A stretch of DNA of 64,000 bases. It comes from Aeolococcus sp050734155 (lineage in GTDB: Bacteria > Chloroflexota > Dormibacteria > Aeolococcales > Aeolococcaceae). The stretch is from positions 24,630-88,629 of the forward strand of contig JBOHUD010000025.1 of NCBI GenBank assembly GCA_050734155.1, in the 5' to 3' direction. Under the pieces are notes generated by a model, which worked only from the letters and a program-made list of their open reading frames with translations, was not told the origin of the DNA and did no database searches. Positions 25,718-33,765 of the stretch are shown here, in pieces. Position 1 is the first letter of the stretch. Every line of letters starts with the position of its first letter. The position numbers and the translations under genes are program-made.

Positions 25718-26048
25718 AGAGCAGCTTTCCCTCACGGAGCACCGTCCCGGGCAGTGCGCTTTTCAAATGAGCGCGTGCCTCGAACCAACTACGAGGTACC
25801 ACGACCGCGTCCACTGCAGCGCCGCTTCCGAAGAGGACCGAGTAGGCGAGGCGTCCGTCCTGTCGATCGTTCGGGTAGTCGTCGGGAACCACGAGGAGTA
25901 CGTCGTAGTCGCTCTCGGCGGTGGCGTCTCCACGAGCACGGGAGCCGAACAGGTACAGGCGCTCGGGTCGATACGCCTCCACAAGGCGTCGAACGACCTC
26001 GCGCAGCACAGGATCGCCTGTTTCGGGGGAGCGCGCGAGGCTCGTCAT
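25707..26048 (-). CDS. MNT-type minimal nucleotidyltransferase
   Basis: A 113-residue minimal nucleotidyltransferase. The fold signature GSRARGDATAESDYD (residues ~38-52) gives the GS motif and the catalytic Asp-x-Asp separated by the usual ten residues. Characterised relatives transfer AMP or other nucleotides to their HEPN partner or other targets; the reaction here is not known. ATG 26048 overlaps the methyltransferase stop as ATGA, so this TA-like pair is translationally coupled to the type III R-M genes. Confidence 0.88.
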   Translation of the reverse strand: MTSLARSPETGDPVLREVVRRLVEAYRPERLYLFGSRARGDATAESDYDVLLVVPDDYPNDRQDGRLAYSVLFGSGAAVDAVVVPRSWFEARAHLKSALPGTVLREGKLLYAA

Positions 26049-28720
26049 GGCCGATCGGCCTCGTCCGCGGCGACCAGCTCGATCGGTTGTGCGGCGACGT
26101 ACGGACGGGCTACTGCGACTGCAGCAGCAGAGTCGTAGACCTTCATGACCTCGTCGCCATAGTGGTTGATCACCTTGACCGCGATCCTGCGCGTGGCGGG
26201 CGGTGGGAATGGGCGACTGACTGTCCGGTAAAGGGAGCCCCAGGCCTCCTCGTCGACCTCGGCCCGCAGCGCACGCTTCAGCTGGGCATAGGGATCGTTG
26301 CCACCTGTGAAGTAGGCGTGACGGACAAAGAAACTCTCCTCGTTGTAGTCGGTGTCGATGAACCAACAGGCGATGTCGTCCGTCGAGTTGCTCCGGACTT
26401 CACCGGTCGTCGGGTCGTACACGTCGACGCCGTGGATCGCCACCACCAGGCTGCCGTCCTCTTCGCGCAGCTCGATATCGGGTTCGCCGAAGACAGTGAA
26501 CAGGTTGGCGTTCCCCGTCTTCTTGAGGATGTCGCCGCCGAACTGGAGGTCGGGGTTGATGGCCGCCTTGAGGACGGTGAGCCGACCCATCTGCCGTGCC
26601 TCCTCTCCCACGCGGGCGTCGAAGGCAAAGCCGCAGACGACCAGGAGGTCGAAGTGCCGGGCCGCCTCCTTTGCGGCCTCGCGCACCAGTTCGGGTCCGA
26701 CTGTTCCATGCTCGGGACCGATGCAGACGGCTGCGCGACGCGTGATGCCCGCCTCGTCGTACTCACCGACCGCCTGGATGTGGTCACCGGGCCATGGATC
26801 GAGGGCGCGAAAGATGAGGCGCTCGTTCTTGACCGTGTTCTGTACCCCACTGGCACGGAGATTCTCCAGGATGGTGTCCGCAAACTTCCCGTCGTTCGTC
26901 AGGGCGCCTGCGGTCGCATCACCGTTCGACGAGCCATCGTCGGCGTCTACGATCCGGTGCGGAGAAAGGCTCTCAACCGTGAAGGGGCCTGCGACGCGGA
27001 CCACCCGGCGATCTTCGAGGGGCTGGTCGTGAAGGTATTCGCGCTCGGCGTGGCGAGCGATTGCGGCATCAATCTCATCGCGCGACATCCCTTCGCGAAT
27101 GTCCGGATTGTTGGCGATCGACTTCAGCGTGACGTGTGGGACAGTGCGGTACACGAAGCCTCGGGAGACGTCCCCCTCAGCACGCGGAAGAGAGCTGCGC
27201 GGCACCTGGCCGGCCCGCTCGGCGAGCAGCCGCGCACCCTCCGCGGAGTCGGTGAGTACGTACTGTGGGTAGCGCGCAGACATGAGGCGCGCCCGGGTGA
27301 GAGTAAGCGCAACGCGGCTCGTGTCTATCGTGATCCAGCGGCGCCCCCACTCTTCTGCCACGTATGCGGTGGTCCCGCTACCGCAAGTCGGATCCAGCAC
27401 AAGATCGCCGGGATCCGTTGTCATTAGAACGCAGCGTTCGATCGCCCGAGGATTGGTCTGCACGACGAAGACCTTAGGGTCCGCGAATCCAGAGGTGACT
27501 GTGTCGTCCCAGAGATTCGTCCACGGCGTTGCAGGGAAATCGTCAACGTAGCGGACGTACTCCAGTGTGTTGCCCAGGGCCACGACGCGGCCGGCGGCAA
27601 TGAGTCGTGCCATTCCTTCCGGGTTAGTCTTCCAGTAACCGGTCCTGGGCGTGTATATCCTTCCACCCAACGTCACCGGGAAATCGCCCGGAGGACGCTG
27701 GCTTGTTAGGGGGCTGTGCCGCAAACGTGGCAGCTCGTCGTCGCCGGCGCGGGCTGGCCGTGGACCTCGTTCCGGGTCGTAAACCCAGTTGTACTGAGAG
27801 TCGTCAGCGGCCTTTGCTCGGTAGAGCTGCCTGTAGCGGACCTGCTCTCGGTCCTTCGCGTACCAGAGTACGTAGTCCATGACGGCAGGGAGCAACTCAC
27901 TTGTTGCGCCACTGGTCTTCTTGAATGTCACCTGCGCGCATGCGTTGTCGGAGCCGAATACCTCATCGAGTACGGACCGAACAATGTGGACGTTTTGATC
28001 GCCAATCTGTATGAAGATGCTGCCACTGTCCGTGAGAAGCTCGCGAGCGGCAATCAGGCGATCGCGGAGATACGACAGGTAGGAGTGAATGCCGAGCTCC
28101 CATGTATCGCGAAAGGCCTTCACCTGCTCAGGCTGACGAGTTGCGTCCTCAGCCCTTCCGTCACGGACGTCGCGTTTCCGGGTCGACACCTGCCAATTGC
28201 TGCCAAATTTGATCCCATACGGCGGGTCCATGTAGACGCACTGGACCTGGCGTTTTAGCCCCTCCTTCTCCGCCAGTGACGTCATCACAAGTAGGGAATC
28301 GCCGAGGATCATTCGGTTCGACCAGTTCTGCTTGTGCTGATAGAAGTTGACGAGGTCCTCGAATGCGATGCCGTTGAAGTCCGAGAAGAGGTCGGCCTGT
28401 GCCTGTCCGCGACGCGTCTCGGCGCGCAGGTTCTCAATGATCGCTCGCGGCGCCACCTTCTCCTGGATGTAGACCGGGACCGCTGGCACCTCGAGCGGAT
28501 AGCGGTCCTGCTCGTCCTTTCCCTTCCACACCAACTGCGGGTCCAGCGACGGGTCACGCGGATACAGCACCGTCTGCGGCGCCCGCTCGGCTTCGGCCAC
28601 GAAGCCGCCCAACTCGGAGGTGGGGATGTTCGTCCGCTTGGCCTTGCGGTGGACGACGGCCTCGACCGGGACGTGGTTCGGCGAGCCGCCGCTGCCGCCG
28701 CCAGCAGCGCGCCTAGGCAT
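26045..28720 (-). CDS. mod: Type III restriction-modification system DNA methyltransferase (Mod)
   Basis: An 891-residue N6-adenine methyltransferase. Motif IV DPPY lies at residues 165-168 and motif I-like DPTCGSGT at 443-450; this order is the beta class, as in type III Mod subunits. The central target-recognition region separates them, and a C-terminal ~350-residue extension is present. It would methylate one strand of an asymmetric site and supply specificity to the Res subunit. Its ATG overlaps the Res stop by 8 nt and its stop overlaps the MNT start by 4 nt. Order Res then Mod is the reverse of most type III operons. Confidence 0.9.
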   Translation of the reverse strand: MPRRAAGGGSGGSPNHVPVEAVVHRKAKRTNIPTSELGGFVAEAERAPQTVLYPRDPSLDPQLVWKGKDEQDRYPLEVPAVPVYIQEKVAPRAIIENLRAETRRGQAQADLFSDFNGIAFEDLVNFYQHKQNWSNRMILGDSLLVMTSLAEKEGLKRQVQCVYMDPPYGIKFGSNWQVSTRKRDVRDGRAEDATRQPEQVKAFRDTWELGIHSYLSYLRDRLIAARELLTDSGSIFIQIGDQNVHIVRSVLDEVFGSDNACAQVTFKKTSGATSELLPAVMDYVLWYAKDREQVRYRQLYRAKAADDSQYNWVYDPERGPRPARAGDDELPRLRHSPLTSQRPPGDFPVTLGGRIYTPRTGYWKTNPEGMARLIAAGRVVALGNTLEYVRYVDDFPATPWTNLWDDTVTSGFADPKVFVVQTNPRAIERCVLMTTDPGDLVLDPTCGSGTTAYVAEEWGRRWITIDTSRVALTLTRARLMSARYPQYVLTDSAEGARLLAERAGQVPRSSLPRAEGDVSRGFVYRTVPHVTLKSIANNPDIREGMSRDEIDAAIARHAEREYLHDQPLEDRRVVRVAGPFTVESLSPHRIVDADDGSSNGDATAGALTNDGKFADTILENLRASGVQNTVKNERLIFRALDPWPGDHIQAVGEYDEAGITRRAAVCIGPEHGTVGPELVREAAKEAARHFDLLVVCGFAFDARVGEEARQMGRLTVLKAAINPDLQFGGDILKKTGNANLFTVFGEPDIELREEDGSLVVAIHGVDVYDPTTGEVRSNSTDDIACWFIDTDYNEESFFVRHAYFTGGNDPYAQLKRALRAEVDEEAWGSLYRTVSRPFPPPATRRIAVKVINHYGDEVMKVYDSAAAVAVARPYVAAQPIELVAADEADRP

Positions 28721-31700
28721 GCACTGCTTCCAGGGCGTGCGCTGCGATGTGCTCGCGGATCGGGCCGCCGCCGGCCCACGGGTCGTCAACCTCGACGTAC
28801 GACCATCGCCCAAGCATGCCCAGGCGGTTGACCGCAGGCACCCACAGCGCCGCTGCGGTCGCCGCCTTGGCCTCCTTGGCGTCACGGCGCTCGCCCGTCA
28901 CCTCGACGAGGAGGTTGAGCGCGTCCTCGGGGCCGCGCCCGTCATCGACGCGGGCGATGAAGTCCGGCCGATAGCTCGCCTGCCGGCCGTCGAATGTGTA
29001 TGGGATCTCGAAGCCGAGCCGATCGTTCTTCACGTAGGCGATCACCTCGGGCATGTCCTCGAGCACCTGTGACATCTTCGACTCCCAGTTGCTGTCGAGC
29101 ACGACGTGGCTGACGTGGCTCTTGGTCGTGGTGACCACCGGCTTGATAGTGTCGAACTCGAGGCCGCGTGTGGATCCGGTGGGCTGGGCCGGATCAGGCA
29201 CGGCGATGAGATGTGCGCTGCCCTCGCGCTGATCGATCGCGCGCGCGATCCTCTCCGCCGCCCTGACGGAGAGCTGGTGTAGGAGCAGTAACTGGGGGAA
29301 CGTCTCGTCAGTGCACTTCAGGCACTCGTCGAGCCACTGGCGCGAGACATCGAGCAACTGGGGGAACAACCAGACACGCTCGTTGTCATCCTCGTCGCGG
29401 AAGTGGTCACGGTGCAGCCGGCGGGCCACGGTGAAGGCGACCTCCTGGAGGCGGCGGCCGCGGAGGTCGCCGAGGTCGTGGACGCTGCCGCTCCCGACGA
29501 TCGGGTCGAGCTCTGTCTTGGTGGGCACCTCGCGCGTGGTCAGCCGCATCACCGAGTCCGCTGTGAAGCGTGGCACCAGGCGCTCGGGGACCGCGGTTCG
29601 CCGGTAGCCGACGATTCGGGGGAAGCTGATCGCCAGCGCGTCGCGCTCGTCGAGAGCACGAACGGTCGTCGGGATCACCTGGACCTTCGGCCTGGTCGTG
29701 GTGGCGGCCGTCGGGATGAATGAGAACGGGACGCCGTAGACCTCCGCGTACTCCGCCGGAAACATGCCGTCGTCGTCCGCGACGTAGCTGTACCGCCTCA
29801 GAGCTCGCCCCACGACCTGCTCGCAGAGCAGCTGTGTCGTGAACGCGCGCACCCCGAGCACGTGGGTCACGGTGTTGGCGTCCCATCCCTCGGTGAGCAT
29901 CGAGACGGAGACCACGCAGCGGACCGCCTCACCGAGACGGCCGGGCTTCCCCACCGTGTTCATGACTTCGCGGAGAATGTCAGCGTCGTCGAGATCTTCG
30001 ACGTCGCGTCCGGGGAAGCGTCGTCGGTACTCGTCCTTGTAGCGCTCGATCTCGGCCGCTGCCGCCTTCTTGAAGTCGGCGCTCAGCGGCTCACCGGACT
30101 CCAGCTCACGGCTGTCGATGAGGATGGTGTTCGGACGGGGGAGGGGACGGCCGTCGACGACGTTGCTGAACAGGTCGAGGGCGCCGCTCACGAGGACGGT
30201 GTCGCCGTTCGGCTGCGTCCGCTCGTAGCCGGCGACGTAGTCGTACACCAACTTGGAGACGACGGTGTTATTGCACACGGCGATGAAGACCGGAGGCACA
30301 CCGATGGCCGTGTCCCGCCAAGCCTCGTACGACTGCCGGTAGTTGGAGTAGAGGCTGTGGAGCGCACCCTCGAGGTGTGCCGGCAGACGCGGCTCGCCGG
30401 AGGCTCCGTCGGCTCCCGATGCCGCAGACCGGCGCGTGCCCTTCGGCAACTGCGTCCCGACGAGCTTCCAGAGATTGCGATACGTCGGCAGCGCGCCCTC
30501 ATCGCGGTTGTCAGCGACAGGGACGCGGGGAATCTTCACGATTCCGGCTTCGATGGCGTCGATGAGCGCGAAGTCGGAGACGACCCACGGAAACAGGGTG
30601 CCCTCGGGATGCCCCGACCCTTTGAGGAAGAAGGGCGTCGCGGAGAGGTCGAAGACCGCCTTGACCCCGTACTTGCCGGCGATCGCCTCCAGCCCGCTGA
30701 TCCAGACTGCGGCCTCCTCCTCGTCGCGCTTGGCGTCGCGGCGCTCCTCGGCGGTCAACTCCTCGTCGACGGCGTCGTGCGATTTGCGCCGGTAGCAGTG
30801 ATGCGCCTCGTCGTTGATGACCACGATCCCCCAGTCGCGCTGGCGGGAGGGGATGTCGCGGCAGACGCGCGCCGCCATCTCGTCCGATGTCTCCAGAAAC
30901 GGACTGGTCTTGCCATCGGCGGCGAGGATCTGCTTGGTGAGACGCGCGGCCTCGGCACGGTCGCGGCGGATGAAGTGGTGAAAGTTGACGACCAGGATGG
31001 TGGCGCGGTTCAGCGTCTCCTGCTGCAGGCGCGGGACGAGGTCCATCCGGCGGTAGGCGGCCTCCGGGTCGGAGGGGAGGAGGACGCGCAGACGGTCGCG
31101 GATGGTGATGCTCGGCGCCACGATCAGGAAGGCTGCGGCGAACCTCGGGTCGCGCGAGTTGGCGAGCTTGTTGAGGGCCTGCCAGGCGATGAGCATCGCC
31201 ATGACAACGGTCTTGCCTCCGCCGGTAGCGATCTTGAAGGCGTGCCGGCGCAGGACGTCGCTGTACTCGCGGTTGGTCGCCTGCAGCTCCCCGAGCCAGC
31301 CGACGCTCTGCCGGGTGGCCACCTCGACGAGGTAGATGGCCGTCTCGGCGGCCTCCACCTGGCAGAAGAACAGCCGGCGATCGCGGGTGGGATCGCGCCA
31401 GTGGTCGATGAGGGAGCGGGTGACGGCGGTGACGCCCGGGTACCCCTGGGCGCGCCAGAGCGCGACGTGCTCGCGGATCCGGTTGATCAGCTCGTTGGGG
31501 CGGCGCTCCTGGAGGGGCATGTCTTCGAGCACCAGCTGCGGGCCGCGCTTGCGTGGGGCAGGGATCGGGATGAGGTGCATGCTCGGGCGGCGCCCCTCGG
31601 CGACCCGGTTGGTGATGCCCTGCTCGGCGAACACAAAGTGCCGAGCGGGCTCGGAGTACGGCGAGTTGATGACGGGGTTCTCGATCAGCTCGTCGGGCAT
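28713..31700 (-). CDS. res: Type III restriction enzyme Res subunit (DEAD/DEAH helicase-endonuclease)
   Basis: A 995-residue Res subunit. The SF2 helicase core has Walker A ATGGGKT (158-164), DEAH (297-300), DLSATP motif III, and the C-terminal RecA domain with LTEGWD and QVVGRALRR (motifs V and VI). A PD-(D/E)xK nuclease follows near the C-terminus: PDF (about 912) and EVTGE (933-937). ATP-dependent translocation from two unmethylated head-to-head sites would trigger cleavage. It is the first gene of the overlapping Res-Mod-MNT-HEPN operon; the 313 bp upstream contain no supported gene and should hold the promoter. Confidence 0.9.
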   Translation of the reverse strand: MPDELIENPVINSPYSEPARHFVFAEQGITNRVAEGRRPSMHLIPIPAPRKRGPQLVLEDMPLQERRPNELINRIREHVALWRAQGYPGVTAVTRSLIDHWRDPTRDRRLFFCQVEAAETAIYLVEVATRQSVGWLGELQATNREYSDVLRRHAFKIATGGGKTVVMAMLIAWQALNKLANSRDPRFAAAFLIVAPSITIRDRLRVLLPSDPEAAYRRMDLVPRLQQETLNRATILVVNFHHFIRRDRAEAARLTKQILAADGKTSPFLETSDEMAARVCRDIPSRQRDWGIVVINDEAHHCYRRKSHDAVDEELTAEERRDAKRDEEEAAVWISGLEAIAGKYGVKAVFDLSATPFFLKGSGHPEGTLFPWVVSDFALIDAIEAGIVKIPRVPVADNRDEGALPTYRNLWKLVGTQLPKGTRRSAASGADGASGEPRLPAHLEGALHSLYSNYRQSYEAWRDTAIGVPPVFIAVCNNTVVSKLVYDYVAGYERTQPNGDTVLVSGALDLFSNVVDGRPLPRPNTILIDSRELESGEPLSADFKKAAAAEIERYKDEYRRRFPGRDVEDLDDADILREVMNTVGKPGRLGEAVRCVVSVSMLTEGWDANTVTHVLGVRAFTTQLLCEQVVGRALRRYSYVADDDGMFPAEYAEVYGVPFSFIPTAATTTRPKVQVIPTTVRALDERDALAISFPRIVGYRRTAVPERLVPRFTADSVMRLTTREVPTKTELDPIVGSGSVHDLGDLRGRRLQEVAFTVARRLHRDHFRDEDDNERVWLFPQLLDVSRQWLDECLKCTDETFPQLLLLHQLSVRAAERIARAIDQREGSAHLIAVPDPAQPTGSTRGLEFDTIKPVVTTTKSHVSHVVLDSNWESKMSQVLEDMPEVIAYVKNDRLGFEIPYTFDGRQASYRPDFIARVDDGRGPEDALNLLVEVTGERRDAKEAKAATAAALWVPAVNRLGMLGRWSYVEVDDPWAGGGPIREHIAAHALEAVHA

Positions 31701-32013
31701 CGTCTCCGTCCTCGCGCCTGCCGAACCGGTCCGCTCAGGAGGCGTGTGCTGACGCGGAGCCAGGCAGCGCCTGCCGTTGCGGTCTCAGGAACGCTCGTTC
31801 GGACCATCGCCTGGGCATTGTCCGTCGCAGCACCGGGCGACGGGGTATGTCTCCGCCGCACGTCCAAAAAGGAAGCAGCCGGGGCGATCGCCTCAGACGC
31901 GTGCCACTCAGAGCGCCCAGGAAGCCCCGGCGCCGCTCGCCGCGAACTCCAACACCCCGGCCTCAGACGACCGCTCGTTCCGCTACGCGGTCAGAGCTGA
32001 AGAAGGCGTCGGT
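31701..32013. other. Gap upstream of the Res gene, no supported gene
   Basis: 313 bp between the Res start and a small minus-strand gene. Reading frames here are shadows. It presumably carries the promoter of the restriction operon, but no clear -10/-35 pair or palindrome was recognised. Confidence 0.5.
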
Positions 32014-32352
32014 TTAGAACGGCAGGTCGTCCCAGAACGACCCGACCGCCCGCCGCTTGCCGCCAGCAAGACGCTCCCGGGCCGCGACTGCCCGGTCCAT
32101 CTCGACCTGGCGACGGTCGCGGACCGACGCGATGATCTGCAGCTGGAACTGCATCTCGTCGTGGGCCTCGAGGTCGTTGAGCTCTGGATCCTCGGCGATA
32201 AGGTCGAGGCCAGTGACAAGGTCGTCCAACTGTGCGTCGAGGAGTGCGAGATACTCGGTTGCCTCGGTGAGATCCGCCTCGACCAGGTCCGGATGGCCGA
32301 ACCGAGACGCCATCTGGCCATCGACGATGTCACTGAGGCGATACGCAGGCAT
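32014..32352 (-). CDS. Small acidic protein of unknown function, upstream of the restriction operon
   Basis: A 112-residue, strongly acidic and helical protein (many Asp/Glu/Leu; predicted coiled segment in the middle, VEADLTEATEYLALLDAQL) ending in a basic tail with SFWDDLPF. I do not recognise it. It lies 313 bp ahead of the Res start on the same strand, so it could be a regulator or an anti-nuclease companion, but this is speculation. The C-terminal FWDDLPF resembles short interaction peptides. Confidence 0.5.
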   Translation of the reverse strand: MPAYRLSDIVDGQMASRFGHPDLVEADLTEATEYLALLDAQLDDLVTGLDLIAEDPELNDLEAHDEMQFQLQIIASVRDRRQVEMDRAVAARERLAGGKRRAVGSFWDDLPF

Positions 32353-32478
32353 TGAGTGAAGTCTACCTGAGTACCCGGGCCGATCCTGATCAAGACCGTC
32401 CCGAGACGCTCCCGAGCAGGCGCCCCGTTCACAGCGTTGACTTCTTACCTGGACTGCGCCTTCTCAAGTTCCAGACAT

Positions 32479-32548
32479 TTGCACCGCGGTGCCGGCCAGA
32501 TGTGAGGTGCAAGGATCCGCGGCCACAAGCAGTCAGGTGCAAAGATCC
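32479..32548. repeat. GGTGCAA repeats (two direct, one inverted)
   Basis: AGGTGCAARGATCC occurs at 32505-32518 and 32535-32548 (30-bp period), and an inverted TTGCACC lies at 32479-32485. The cluster lies in a 486-bp gene-free stretch and resembles a regulator-binding or oriT-like region. Function unknown. Confidence 0.4.
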
Positions 32549-32783
32549 TTCTCCACGAACACCTTATTAAACCATGTGAATCCGGCGGTCTCGCGCTACG
32601 GCTGGTCGCTCACGCACCAGCACGACCTCACACGACGGCCGACACGCGAAACTCCACACGCGCAGAACGGCGCACAAGACTGCGCACCTTTTGCGTACAC
32701 AGACGCGCGATGCTTGTCGGTGATGGACAGAGGCCATGGCCGGCTGCCACACGGGCACGCTAGAACTTCGCGCATTGGAAGAA

Positions 32784-32814
32784 TGTGCAGTCAACTGTGC
32801 AGTAGATGTGCAGT
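32784..32814. repeat. Three TGTGCAGT repeats upstream of the relaxase remnant
   Basis: TGTGCAGT occurs at 32784-32791, 32796-32803 and 32807-32814, at steps of 12 and 11 bp, so nearly one helical turn. They lie 24 bp before the relaxase ATG. Iterated sites close to a MobF relaxase gene are typical of oriT or of an autoregulatory operator; the assignment is inference. Confidence 0.55.
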
Positions 32815-32838
32815 ATGGCGTGCCACCCTGGCTGCGCC

Positions 32839-33051
32839 ATGATCTCGATCGGCAAGCTGATGAGCGCGGAGCAGGTGGCGCGCTACCTGGTCGAAGCGAC
32901 GCATGATGCGACGGTGGAGTACTACGCCGGCCGCACCGAGGCACGTAGCCGCTGGTACGGCAAAGGTGCTGAAGCACTCGGGCTGCACGGCGAGGTCTCC
33001 GCCGAACAGCTGCGGACGGTGCTGGACTGCCGCGATCCGACGACCGGGCCG
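32839..33051 (+). pseudogene. TrwC/MobF conjugative relaxase, N-terminal fragment
   Basis: The first ~71 residues match the N-terminus of TrwC-type relaxases: MISIGKLMSAEQVARYL, EYYAGRTEARSRWYG, ALGLHGEVSAEQL and LDCRDPTTG. The catalytic Tyr pair of MobF lies in this kind of N-terminal segment; here two adjacent Tyr are visible at 28-29. After residue 71 (33051) the similarity stops and the frame continues through unrelated sequence into the tRNA-Ser gene, 85 bp away. A full relaxase would be over 900 residues. The remnant shows that the island descends from a conjugative or mobilisable element that has lost its transfer functions by deletion at this end. Confidence 0.75.
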
Positions 33052-33136
33052 GGTGAGGCCTGCAAGGCGCCTCAGTGTCGAGGCAGCACCGGCTTCCGAT
33101 GTAGAACCTGGAATCCCCTTATCTTTCAAGGCCATT

Positions 33137-33226
33137 TGGCGGAGGGAGAGGGATTCGAACCCCCGGGGGCTTGGCGGCCCCTGCGGTTTTCAAGACCGCT
33201 CCGATCAACCGCTCCGGCATCCCTCC
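33137..33226 (-). tRNA. tRNA-Ser (anticodon UGA)
   Basis: Read on the minus strand the gene opens GGAGGGA and ends TCCCTCC-G-CCA, with a 7-bp acceptor stem, encoded CCA, anticodon loop CTTGAAA (anticodon TGA) and a long variable arm (stem GGGG/CCCC). The T arm contains GGTTCGAATCC. Its 3' half is repeated at 21109-21166, so this gene is the integration site of the intervening element. Confidence 0.95.
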
Positions 33227-33262
33227 GCGCGCGATCAGGATATCGCGAGCTGGTCCGGCGTC

Positions 33263-33646
33263 CTAGGCAGCCGCGGTCGGGGATCGGGGGACGAGGCTGT
33301 CGGCCACCTCACCCAGCCTGCTGATGTCAGTCTTGATGAGGACCATGGCGTTGCCGACGTTGGACGCCTTCACCACCCGTTCGTCGTCCAGCGGCAGGGC
33401 GGTGAGCAGGATCACCGGGATCTCCCGGAGCGCCGGCGATGACCGCACCGCGGTGCAGACGGCCGCGCCATCCTGCTGGGGCATGTTCACGTCGGTGATC
33501 ACCAGCGAGGGGCGGACGCTGGGAAGCATCGCGATCGCCTCCAGACCGTTCGCCGCGGTCACCACCTCATGGCCGTGCTTGGCCAGCAGGAGACGCCCCA
33601 GCTCGCGGATGTCTGGATCGTCGTCAGCGAAGAGAACCGTCGCGAT
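33263..33646 (-). CDS. Single-domain response regulator (CheY-like); start codon unclear
   Basis: About 127 residues with a CheY-like receiver: LFADDDPDIRE supplies the acidic triad, LVITDVNMPQQDG the phospho-acceptor Asp, LLTALP the Thr/Ser switch, and VLIKTDISRLGEV the Lys. There is no output domain. No ATG, GTG or TTG is in frame near the domain start; the natural start position (33646) reads ATC, preceded at 6 bp by GGGGGA. Either AUC is used or there is a sequence error or mutation. It stands alone beside the DinB gene. Confidence 0.75.
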   Translation of the reverse strand: MATVLFADDDPDIRELGRLLLAKHGHEVVTAANGLEAIAMLPSVRPSLVITDVNMPQQDGAAVCTAVRSSPALREIPVILLTALPLDDERVVKASNVGNAMVLIKTDISRLGEVADSLVPRSPTAAA

Positions 33647-33765
33647 GGCCCATCCCCCATACCCGAGCCGCTCGGAGCCGGCCTCCCGGATCCCCGAGGC
33701 GCCTCCCCATCCCGCGTCTGGAACCGTTGTAGCAGGTCGGGAGGGGCCGCAGTGGCCCCACCGGG

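Larger units (their letters stand above)
32353..32838. other. Gene-free stretch near the element's right end
   Basis: 486 bp between the small acidic-protein gene and the relaxase remnant. It holds two short repeat clusters, GGTGCAA at 32479-32548 and TGTGCAGT at 32784-32814, and no supported gene. It is a candidate for a decayed oriT or the leader region of the lost conjugation genes. Confidence 0.5.

Noticed and set aside
28620..29072. Small plus-strand frames across the Mod/Res junction
   Set aside because: They mirror the minus-strand overlap of Mod and Res and have no ribosome-binding site.
29862..32000. A 712-residue plus-strand frame antisense to the Res gene
   Set aside because: It is a shadow of the type III Res gene in high-GC DNA, with no domain and odd composition, while the minus strand has full helicase and nuclease motifs.
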